Source: Promethearchaeota archaeon
Lineage (GTDB): Archaea > Asgardarchaeota > Lokiarchaeia > Sigyniarchaeales > SOKP01
Reading direction: 5' to 3'
NCBI GenBank assembly: GCA_030603385.1
Contig: JAUVXW010000044.1
Span: forward strand, 1-32,616
Length of the DNA stretch: 32,616 nt
The notes under the pieces are model-generated. The model worked only from the letters and a program-made list of their open reading frames with translations, searched no databases and was not told the DNA's origin. Shown in pieces: positions 26,375-32,616 of the stretch. How positions within the stretch are numbered: position 1 is the stretch's first letter; every line of letters begins with the position of its first letter. The position numbers were made by a program, and so were the translations under genes.

Positions 26375-26424
26375 TTTCTATTATAAGAAATGCTTACTAT
26401 TTGATTCAATGACAGTGAAAAATT

Positions 26425-26595
26425 TCAAGGTATATATAATCCAACATTTCTCTCTTGTAATTTTTCTAAAACTTCTAGAGATTGTTTATTACTCGTGTAT
26501 CCATTACACCAAATTAGTAATTTATTCAGAACATTTCCTTATTTCAAAAACATGCCATTCACCACGATAAATTGCTTTTCTAATTCTCCTTTCAT
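26425..26595 (-). pseudogene. Possible decayed small gene upstream of the HNH protein
   Basis: Three protein-like pieces in successive minus-strand frames: MKGELEK from ATG 26595, then KAIYRGEWHVFEIRKCSE, then a frame open to TGA 26425-26427 containing CNGYTSNKQSLEVLEKLQE. Joining them needs two small indels, so the gene is broken or the similarity to coding sequence is chance. It is on the same strand and just upstream of the 656-residue gene, in a 342-bp gap that holds nothing else I can name apart from copy 2's upstream region. Confidence 0.25.
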
Positions 26596-26716
26596 TTCCT
26601 TACTTGTTTAAATTTTAGAATATTGCATAAATCTTTATTATTGTTATCATTAAATTTTTTACATTAGGAACTCTAAGTAAACATAGAATATTTAAAAAGA
26701 CTTTATTGTAAAATAA

Positions 26717-27454
26717 ATGTTTTCTCCTGCTAGTTTGAAGTGCGATTCTCCCACACCGATAGATGAGAGAATACGGAATAAATATCTTATCATATATTTA
26801 ATGATAATTATCCTGAGTTTTATTCCTTGCTCCTTATTTGAATATATTTATGTATTATATTTATGGAAAGAGGGATTGTATTTACTTTTCTTTTTATTAC
26901 TTCCGTTTAATTTCTTGATTTTAATTTATATACTCCAAATAAGTGCAATATTATTTTCTGTCCTATTTTTAACTATTATTAATCTATTATTTCCCCCTAA
27001 AGAGGGAATTTTTTCTCGAGATGTAGGAGATAAAAATTATTTGTTTTGGAATTTAAGAAATCTTTCCAAAAAATGGCCCTTATTTATCTCGGCTTCAAAT
27101 CCTTTTCCTTGGCTGAAAAATCGTTTTACTCTTAGATTTTTTGGAGTAAGGATTGGTAAGAAGGCGATATGTGATACATGTTGGATCTCTTCTGAGTTTG
27201 TAAATATTGGTAATAATGTTATTATTGGAATGGGAAGCACACTTTTAAGTTTCGGAATTGAACAAGATAAATTTATATTAAAAAGGATTCAAGTAGAAGA
27301 TAACGTATTAATTGGAGCTAAATGTGTTTTATTACCAGGTACTATTATAAAAAAAGACTCAAAATTATCAGCTCATTCCTATACAAATTTTGATGATATA
27401 TTAAAGGAGAATTCAATTTATTCAGGTCATCCTGCAAAAATAAAAGAAGTCTAA
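26717..27454 (+). CDS. Membrane-anchored hexapeptide-repeat acyltransferase, copy 2
   Basis: 245 residues, paralogous to the gene at 23520. Two membrane segments at about 23-45 and 55-92, the linker PPKEGIFSRDVGDKNY, and a left-handed beta-helix domain (RFFGVRIGKKAICDTCWIS, VNIGNNVIIGMGS, NVLIGAKCVLLPGT). It is shorter at the C-terminus than copy 1. The shared linker and RFFGV-IGK motif show a duplication, but silent sites are well diverged, so it is not recent. The stop is 6 bp before the metallophosphoesterase start, so the two form an operon. The acyl acceptor is unknown; a lipid or polysaccharide at the membrane is the natural guess. Confidence 0.82.
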   Translation: MFSPASLKCDSPTPIDERIRNKYLIIYLMIIILSFIPCSLFEYIYVLYLWKEGLYLLFFLLLPFNFLILIYILQISAILFSVLFLTIINLLFPPKEGIFSRDVGDKNYLFWNLRNLSKKWPLFISASNPFPWLKNRFTLRFFGVRIGKKAICDTCWISSEFVNIGNNVIIGMGSTLLSFGIEQDKFILKRIQVEDNVLIGAKCVLLPGTIIKKDSKLSAHSYTNFDDILKENSIYSGHPAKIKEV

Positions 27455-27460
27455 ACAAAT

Positions 27461-29056
27461 ATGATAACTGAAAAAAGTAACAGATTAGAAATTAAACAAA
27501 AAATTGAAACTAGAAAAAGACTTGTAATTATTTCTGATACTCATATTAGTCGGTCAGGAGGTCCCTTTAACTTACATACATTTAATTTAGGTGTAGAACA
27601 AATAAATAAGATAGAAGATGTCGATTTATTTCTACATTTAGGTGATATAACTCAAAATGGTACTTTATTAGAATATGAGTATACATCAGAACAATTTAAA
27701 AAGTTTGAGCCCGTTTCTAAATGTCCGTTAATGATACTTATTGGAAATCATGATGCAATGAACGTAGGGTACCTTTTGTTTGAGGAGATGATCGGTAGAA
27801 GGCATTATGAGTATGAAGATGAGGAGTTATTTGTTATCGGAATTGATAGCACTAAACCTGACTTACCTGGTGGAATTATTCATCACAATATAATTGAATT
27901 AGTTCGAGAAGAATTAATAAAAAAGGAAAGAGAAAACAAATTTAAAATAGTTTGTTTTCACCATCAACTCATCCCGATTCCTAATACCGGAAAAGAAAGA
28001 TCTGCAATTGATGATTCAGGCGATATGCTTAAAATGCTCTTAGAAGCAAAGGCAGATTTAGTTTTAAATGGACATCGTCATACATCAAATTTATATACTT
28101 TGAGTAATAGTGAAAAAGATCTATATGTTTTTAATGCGGGTACATTCTGTTGTAATAAAACAAGATATCGCGAATTATTTACCTATGCAATCATCGACAT
28201 TGAGGGAAATAATCTCACTTTTAAGGTAATTCCAATATTAGATTCTAACTCTATGCATGAAATTCATCGTGAAGTTAACTATTATCTTCCATTAGAAATA
28301 AAAAAAGGTCTAAAACCATTATGTAGATTTATGCAAATGTCACAATCTTTAATCACCGCTGAATCTGAAAATGTGGTGACTAACTTTGACAAAGCAATTG
28401 AGCGTATAAATAAAATAAGCGATGTAGATTTAGTTGTACATACTGGAAATGTAACTCAAAATAGTTATAAGGAAGAATTTAGAATAGCTAAAGAAAAAAT
28501 AGATAATTTAAAATATCCTTATATAGTTGTACCTGGGTACACGGATTCGAAACCTCTCTTTTGGGATTATTGGAGACGGAATTTTGGTGAATTCGATCCC
28601 TTGTTTGAAAACGAAAAGATATACTTTCAAGGATTAAATTCTACAATCCAAGATTCTACTGAGGGGTCCATAGGACGAAAAAGAATGAATAAATTTATTG
28701 AAAAAGTTTTATCCCATAGCCATCAAAAAATATTTGGTGTTTGTTGTTTTCATAGTTTAATTCCTACCCCTTTAAGCGTATGGAGAACAGAATTAAATGA
28801 TTCTGGAGACGTACTCTCTCAATTTGCTCGGTCTCAAATTGAACTTTGCTTAAATAGCACCCCCAGTATCTCCTTTAATGTTAAAATTGATAATACTGTG
28901 TTCTCTAATGGTGGAAATCTTAGATCTGAAAGATTTTTTGAGGCTTTTATTGAAATTGAAATCTATAAAGAGGGATATGTTGTATTGAAAGAGCATAATT
29001 TGAAAACGGGAGAAACTAAAACTATAGGGACCTATAATATAACCATTTTCATATGA
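27461..29056 (+). CDS. Tandem calcineurin-like metallophosphoesterase, second domain inactive
   Basis: 531 residues in two homologous halves. The first is a complete dinuclear phosphoesterase: Asp26-x-His28 (SDTH), Asp62 in LGD, GNHD at 95-98, His167 in CFHHQLIP, GHRH at 204-207. The second half (about 286-531) repeats the plan (ERINKISDVDLVVHTGN against EQINKIEDVDLFLHLGD) but has lost nearly every ligand: Asp-x-His is gone, GD became GN (Asn330), GNHD became GYTD (359-362), GHxH became NSTPS; only His431 remains. It may serve as a structural or regulatory partner of the first. It starts 6 bp after acyltransferase copy 2. The substrate is probably a phosphodiester, unknown; no signal peptide. 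Confidence 0.87.
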   Translation: MITEKSNRLEIKQKIETRKRLVIISDTHISRSGGPFNLHTFNLGVEQINKIEDVDLFLHLGDITQNGTLLEYEYTSEQFKKFEPVSKCPLMILIGNHDAMNVGYLLFEEMIGRRHYEYEDEELFVIGIDSTKPDLPGGIIHHNIIELVREELIKKERENKFKIVCFHHQLIPIPNTGKERSAIDDSGDMLKMLLEAKADLVLNGHRHTSNLYTLSNSEKDLYVFNAGTFCCNKTRYRELFTYAIIDIEGNNLTFKVIPILDSNSMHEIHREVNYYLPLEIKKGLKPLCRFMQMSQSLITAESENVVTNFDKAIERINKISDVDLVVHTGNVTQNSYKEEFRIAKEKIDNLKYPYIVVPGYTDSKPLFWDYWRRNFGEFDPLFENEKIYFQGLNSTIQDSTEGSIGRKRMNKFIEKVLSHSHQKIFGVCCFHSLIPTPLSVWRTELNDSGDVLSQFARSQIELCLNSTPSISFNVKIDNTVFSNGGNLRSERFFEAFIEIEIYKEGYVVLKEHNLKTGETKTIGTYNITIFI

Positions 29057-29153
29057 TTAAAAGAAAGTTATCTCCTTTTTTTCATAAAAAATAAACTTAA
29101 AAAGAATATTTTTTTTATATGATTAAGCTAAACGCTTTAAATGAATAATTATT

Positions 29154-29435
29154 ATGGCTAAAGTAAAATTACACTTATTAAACATTTTCCAGCTAAAACT
29201 CAACCAGAAATTCATTGAATATGAAGGTAAAAACGTTGGAGTTATAATCTCTCAATTTTTAGGGGAGTATAAAGAGAAGCTTGGAGATGATTTATTAGAT
29301 AAAAGTAGAACCAAGCTTAACCCTCAAATTTTAATTCTGTTGAATGGAAGAAACATTAAATACCTAAAAAATTACAAAACAAAACTCAACGAGAATGATG
29401 ATCTCTACTTATCCTTTGCTCTAGCGGGTGGATAA
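29154..29435 (+). CDS. MoaD/ThiS/Urm1-like beta-grasp protein ending Gly-Gly
   Basis: 93 residues ending LSFALAGG. The beta-grasp pattern is visible: strand (KVKLHLLNI), strand (KFIEYEGKN), helix (VGVIISQFLGEYKEKLG), ILILLNGRNIKYL, and NENDDLYLSFALAGG. The C-terminal diglycine is the site where an E1-like enzyme adenylates the protein so that it can carry sulfur (molybdopterin or tRNA thiolation) or be joined to target proteins. No E1-like gene is in the window. It lies about 150 bp upstream of the Rag-like GTPase. Sulfur carrier and modifier cannot be told apart from sequence. Confidence 0.85.
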   Translation: MAKVKLHLLNIFQLKLNQKFIEYEGKNVGVIISQFLGEYKEKLGDDLLDKSRTKLNPQILILLNGRNIKYLKNYKTKLNENDDLYLSFALAGG

Positions 29436-29583
29436 AAATGTTTGCACTCATTCTAAGACAAATTTATTGAGTTTTTAAACATTAAGCTTAAATATAAAGG
29501 GAATTATATTTTTTTTACTAAAAGCCATAATTTATTAATAGTTTTTAATATTGAAATTTTAGGTAAAGCTTTCTTATTAGGTG

Positions 29584-30526
29584 ATGAAGAGTTTCAAAAA
29601 AAATTGCATTCATGGGATTAGATTTCGCAGGTAAAACCAGTATCATAACAGCAATTACGAAACGATTTGGTTTTGAAGAACAGATCTCTAAATTAGCACC
29701 AACGAGAAGAATTGCTCGCGATACTTTTAAATTTTTAGGATTGGAATTTTCAAGACTTGATTTTGGCGGTCAGCGAATTTATAGGAAAGATTATTTAAAA
29801 CATCCAGAGAAATTCTTGAGCGGAATAGATTTGATTTTTTATGTTATAGATGCTCAAGATTTTGATAGGTATATTGAATCAATAGATTATTTGGAAGAAG
29901 TATTATTATTTTTTAAGGAATACCAAGAAGATGTAATAGTAGCGATCCTCTTTCATAAGTTCGACCCTCAACTTATAGATGATGTAGAAATAAACAAAAG
30001 GATCCTTACCCTAAAACAAGCATTAACAAGATATTCTAATCATTTCGATATTTTTTTCTTTGAAACAACAATATTCGATATCAAGTCTGTCATGGATGCT
30101 TTTTCAAGCGGATTATCAATGCTTTTCGAAAAAATGGAAATGGTCTCTAATTTATTTGCAGAAATTAGTAAGAACTATAATGCAATCCTAATATCATTAT
30201 TCGATTCAAAAGGGATAACACTCGGGGAGTTTTATCGTCCACACCTACAATTGATACAAAAATTAAAAATTTATGAGATATATTTAGATTTACAAAAACG
30301 TATTATTTCAGAAAGTAGAACCTTGTATGAATTTTCTGATAAATTTGAGAATGGTGAAAGGTTTTCTGGTGTCATCGAAGTCCTTAAATTCGGAAATTTA
30401 GAGTTTTATTTACTTTTTATTATTGAAGAAGATCAAAAAGATTTAGAGAAGACCGTAACACTATTAGATAAAATCGAATCAGCTAAGCCTCAAATGGAGA
30501 ATTTAATCTTACAAATTATCCAATAA
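29584..30526 (+). CDS. Rag/Gtr-like GTPase with C-terminal roadblock-type domain, frameshift at start
   Basis: GTPase of the Rag/Gtr type, which in eukaryotes acts in nutrient signalling at membranes. G1 is GLDFAGKT, G3 LDFGGQ, and G4 LFHKFD with His in place of Asn as in RagA/Gtr1 (HKMD). The FFETTIFDIKSV and SNLFAEISKNYNAILISLFD segments match the link into the C-terminal longin/roadblock domain of Rag proteins. ATG 29612 would begin inside the first strand, removing it. ATG 29584 (MKSFKK) is a better start, but eight As at 29596-29603 put it one base out of frame; with seven As it reads MKSFKKIAFMGLDFAGKT. The upstream frame of 29612 is closed by TGA at 29585. Translation may truly start at 29612 if the run is correct. 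Confidence 0.85.
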
Positions 30527-30599
30527 AGCTTAAAAATTATCCAAAAGTAAGTTATTAATTTTTCTTCATTAAATATATTAATTTAGTAATTTAAAGAAG

Positions 30600-30704
30600 C
30601 GCAGATGGAGGGAATTGAACCCCCGAGCGCTTACGCGCACCGGCTCTTTAGGTTATTGAGAAAAACTCTCGAAGCCGGCGTCTTACCAGCTAGGCTACAT
30701 CTGC
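30600..30704 (-). tRNA. tRNA-Ser (CGA) with intron
   Basis: On the minus strand the acceptor stem GCAGATG pairs perfectly with CATCTGC, and the discriminator base is G (30600), as in tRNA-Ser. The T arm is GGGGG-TTCAATT-CCCTC. A long variable arm with stem GCGC-GTAA-GCGC marks a class II tRNA. The anticodon stem CCGGC/GCCGG encloses TTCGAG, giving anticodon CGA. Twenty-two extra bases (30646-30667) lie between positions 37 and 38, the usual place for archaeal introns removed at a bulge-helix-bulge. CCA is not encoded. Confidence 0.93.
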
Positions 30705-30838
30705 TATTTCAGTTTTAATTTCAAGCTTCAATACTGTTTTCTTATGAAACTTAAAACATCTCAAATATAAAATACTTTCTTTTTACATGAAAGAAATGAA
30801 ATAATCTGTTTATTTTAACTTATGGCTATTAGAGATTA

Positions 30839-31138
30839 TTAAGAAGTAGGAACATAGATTTTTAATTTTAAAGTTGGATCCAGCAGTCTTATCAAGCCTT
30901 CTTCTTCATATTGCTTTAAAAGTATTTTTGCTGTTGAGACTCTAATATCAAACTTTAAAGCGAGATCTGTTGCTAAAATCGATTTTTTCTTCGAAATTGA
31001 TTTTCTTATTTCTTTTTCAAGATTTTTAGGTATAAAAGCGTCTCTTTCAACAACACTTATCTGTTTAGTTCTGCCATATTTTCTTCTAAGATTTAATGTG
31101 GCTTTTCTAACAAGGAGTTTTTCTTCTTTCTCTGACAT
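30839..31138 (-). CDS. Small-subunit ribosomal protein eS25
   Basis: 99 residues. The C-terminal two thirds are a winged helix with the eS25 pattern: SILATDLALKFDIRVSTAKI then LLKQYEEEGLIRL and a final strand KLKIYVPTS. The N-terminus is basic (RKATLNLRRKYGRTKQ), as expected for rRNA contact. eS25 is found in eukaryotes and a subset of archaea including Asgard, and sits near the decoding head of the small subunit. A GGAA ribosome-binding sequence lies just before ATG 31138. Confidence 0.88.
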   Translation of the reverse strand: MSEKEEKLLVRKATLNLRRKYGRTKQISVVERDAFIPKNLEKEIRKSISKKKSILATDLALKFDIRVSTAKILLKQYEEEGLIRLLDPTLKLKIYVPTS

Positions 31139-31152
31139 AATGGTTCCTTTTT

Positions 31153-31184
31153 AATGAATTAATGAATTAAAGAATTAAAAAATT
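31153..31184. repeat. Four tandem 8-bp units in front of eS25
   Basis: Four units in a row: AATGAATT, AATGAATT, AAAGAATT, AAAAAATT. They lie 15-46 bp upstream of the eS25 start, in the leader or promoter. Probably low-complexity expansion. Confidence 0.6.
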
Positions 31185-31295
31185 AAAATAGAATGAAAAT
31201 ATAAATATTTAGAATTAAATAAAATTTTTGGTTTACTATTTAAAACCTAATGTATTTTATTTTAACTATAAATTAAATCGACGGTATAAACTTAA

Positions 31296-31937
31296 ATGAA
31301 ATTGAACGAAGATTTCAACTTCAATATCAAGAAAAGACGTCCAGAGGAAGAATATGAAAATGTCTCAGATTATTTTAGAGGGGACGTTCTAACACAGTAT
31401 GCAAACTCTAAAAGCATCATGAGAATTCAAGAGAAAATTACTTTAAGAGCCTTGGAATTAATAGATATCAAAAAAAAAGATGCTTTAATTTTAGACGCGG
31501 GTTGCGGTCCCGGCTTTGCCGCAATGTATTTAAAAGAGATAGGACATAGCGTAGTAGCCCTCGATATAATTTTAGAATTCTTAAATGTATATGAAATTAA
31601 AGATTTAAATCCAATTAATGCAGACATGTGTTTTCCCCCTTTTAAGCCTAGCACTTTTGATGCAATAATTTCTATTTCGGCATTACAATGGATTTTTAGA
31701 GACATAAATAACAGAATAATGCATTTAATGTTAGAAAACCTGTCTAAATCCTTTTTTAAAATTCTAAAACCGAAGGGAAGAGTTATAATACAATTTTACC
31801 CAAAGAATAAAGATTTAATGAAGAGAATTGGTAAAATAATTGCGGATACTACAGATTTTAAAGGGAATTTCATAATTGATAACCCAAATAGGCAAAAGAA
31901 GCGAAAAATCTTTCTTTTATTAAGTAAGGAATCGTAA
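31296..31937 (+). CDS. Bud23-like SAM-dependent rRNA methyltransferase
   Basis: 213 residues. Class I methyltransferase with SAM-binding motif LDAGCGPGFA (residues about 66-75). Features that point to Bud23/WBSCR22 rather than a generic methyltransferase are ISISALQWIF after motif IV, GRVIIQFYPKN near residue 165, and the end segment NFIIDNPNRQKKRKIFLLLS, which mirrors the yeast and human sequence. Bud23 methylates N7 of a guanosine in the small-subunit rRNA P-site region and needs Trm112 as a partner; Trm112 is not in the window. Only the eS25 gene separates it from the tRNA, so this stretch is translation-related. Confidence 0.85.
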   Translation: MKLNEDFNFNIKKRRPEEEYENVSDYFRGDVLTQYANSKSIMRIQEKITLRALELIDIKKKDALILDAGCGPGFAAMYLKEIGHSVVALDIILEFLNVYEIKDLNPINADMCFPPFKPSTFDAIISISALQWIFRDINNRIMHLMLENLSKSFFKILKPKGRVIIQFYPKNKDLMKRIGKIIADTTDFKGNFIIDNPNRQKKRKIFLLLSKES

Positions 31938-32081
31938 TTTAGAGATTTAGTGATATAAAAACGGGTGATTCTGAATTTACTCTTATATTAGATTTTATCA
32001 TAATACATAATGTTTTATTTATCTTTTGTTATAATATCTTTAAAAATTTATAACAAAATTTCAATTCAAATAGATGATTTA

Positions 32082-32616
32082 ATGAAAATACGAAATAAAT
32101 ACAAGAATCGAATAAAAAAAGTATCATTACTACTAACAATTGTGCTAACGATCCTTTTTCCAGCATATTTGATGAATTTTTCTAATTTTACAGGATTTTC
32201 AAAGAATACTAGTGAAGATAACAACAAAGACAATGATTTTAGTAATCCAAGGGATTTAAAATTAAGCGTCTTTGGTTCTGCGCCTTGGTGGGATAACTCA
32301 TTTGAATATCGAATATTGATCAATGTTTCAAATACATATGGAAACGATTTTACAAATTATGGGGTAGACTTTTCGTTTAATTATGAGGAGTTAGTCCAAA
32401 CTGGAAAAATGCAAGCTAATTTGGATGATGTTAGGATTGTAGAAAATGGAGTCATGCGAAATTATTATATTGTAAAAGATTACCCTTCGCAGGACTATGC
32501 TACAGTATTTTTTGACACAGATATTTTAGCAAGTACAACAGAAACCGATACCTATATGTATTTTGGCAATGATATTGCCGCAAATGCTGAGGCAAATCAA
32601 CCTAATGAGAGTTTTG
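32082..32616 (+). CDS. Secreted or surface protein with DUF2341-like domain, C-terminus outside window
   Basis: Starts at ATG 32082 and runs off the right edge (178 codons plus one base). Residues 1-33 are a basic start and a hydrophobic helix (VSLLLTIVLTILFPAYLM): signal peptide or anchor. A Ser/Asn/Asp-rich link follows. From about residue 70 the sequence (PWWDNSFEYRILINVSN, then DDVRIVENG, YMYFGNDIAAN) resembles DUF2341, a beta-sandwich domain seen in large archaeal cell-surface proteins. An antisense frame here is only its shadow. The full protein is probably much longer. Confidence 0.75.
   Translation, partial: MKIRNKYKNRIKKVSLLLTIVLTILFPAYLMNFSNFTGFSKNTSEDNNKDNDFSNPRDLKLSVFGSAPWWDNSFEYRILINVSNTYGNDFTNYGVDFSFNYEELVQTGKMQANLDDVRIVENGVMRNYYIVKDYPSQDYATVFFDTDILASTTETDTYMYFGNDIAANAEANQPNESF

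Noticed and set aside
26163..26570. Plus-strand frame of 135 residues
   Set aside because: Mostly antisense to the N-terminus of the 656-residue protein; composition is that of reversed AT-rich coding DNA.
31427..31705. Minus-strand frame inside the Bud23-like gene
   Set aside because: Antisense to the SAM-binding motif region of a recognised methyltransferase.
32066..32323. Minus-strand frame at right end
   Set aside because: Opposite the signal peptide and linker of the secreted protein.
1..32616. CRISPR array, rRNA genes, insertion sequence with transposase
   Set aside because: No regularly spaced repeats, no rRNA-like high-GC blocks and no transposase motifs were found.

Overview
The window looks like part of an Asgard archaeal chromosome, most like a Lokiarchaeia-type genome. 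The DNA is AT-rich (about 30 % GC by eye). It carries archaeal information-processing genes (archaeal-type seryl-tRNA synthetase, histone, TrmB-type regulator, intron-containing tRNA-Ser, eS25) together with eukaryote-like families: a Rab-like small GTPase, a Rag/Gtr-like GTPase with a C-terminal roadblock-type domain, and a Bud23-like rRNA methyltransferase. CofC (coenzyme F420 synthesis), DUF211 and DUF2299 proteins are also archaeal. Lineage is inferred from gene content only.

Layout. 1-1622 (-) is the N-terminal part of a secreted or anchored M1-peptidase-like protein whose first zinc-ligand His is Tyr. 1791-4550 (+) holds a small basic protein, serS and a long coiled-coil protein. 4547-6888 (-) holds cofC, a Rab-like GTPase and a TrmB-like regulator. 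A 570-bp gene-free AT-rich stretch with a 10+10 bp palindrome and a TATA box leads to a histone gene (7456-7718) whose tail and fold are in different frames. 7777-12284 is a run of minus-strand housekeeping genes: HIT hydrolase, DUF2299, a hypothetical, DUF211, and a tight HAD / ThpR / 2-hydroxyacid dehydrogenase operon. A 52-residue TRASH-like zinc protein (12415-12573, +) and a kinase-like DUF6206-type protein follow.

13752-22299 is a metabolic block: GH2 beta-galactosidase (lacZ), a 4Fe-4S protein, the alpha part of an NDP-forming acyl-CoA synthetase, a GPH-family sugar transporter with a one-base frameshift near its start, and a class III aminotransferase. LacZ and the transporter together suggest import and hydrolysis of beta-galactosides.

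22449-29056 is the most unusual part. A coiled-coil/zinc-ribbon protein is followed by two paralogous membrane-anchored left-handed-beta-helix acyltransferases and a two-domain metallophosphoesterase whose second domain has lost its metal site. Between the two acyltransferases, on the opposite strand, lies a 656-residue protein that I read as TFIIB-like cyclin fold + two HNH-type zinc modules + DtxR-like winged helix, an architecture I do not recognise. The first residues of a further acyltransferase copy (24369) survive at the edge of this gene, which suggests insertion into an acyltransferase operon.

29154-32616 holds a MoaD/Urm1-like beta-grasp protein ending in Gly-Gly, the Rag/Gtr-like GTPase, tRNA-Ser(CGA), eS25, Bud23 and the start of a secreted DUF2341-like protein. 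Three genes (histone, transporter, Rag-like GTPase) need small indels to read through. Two of these lie in A-runs, so assembly or sequencing error should be excluded before biological readings.
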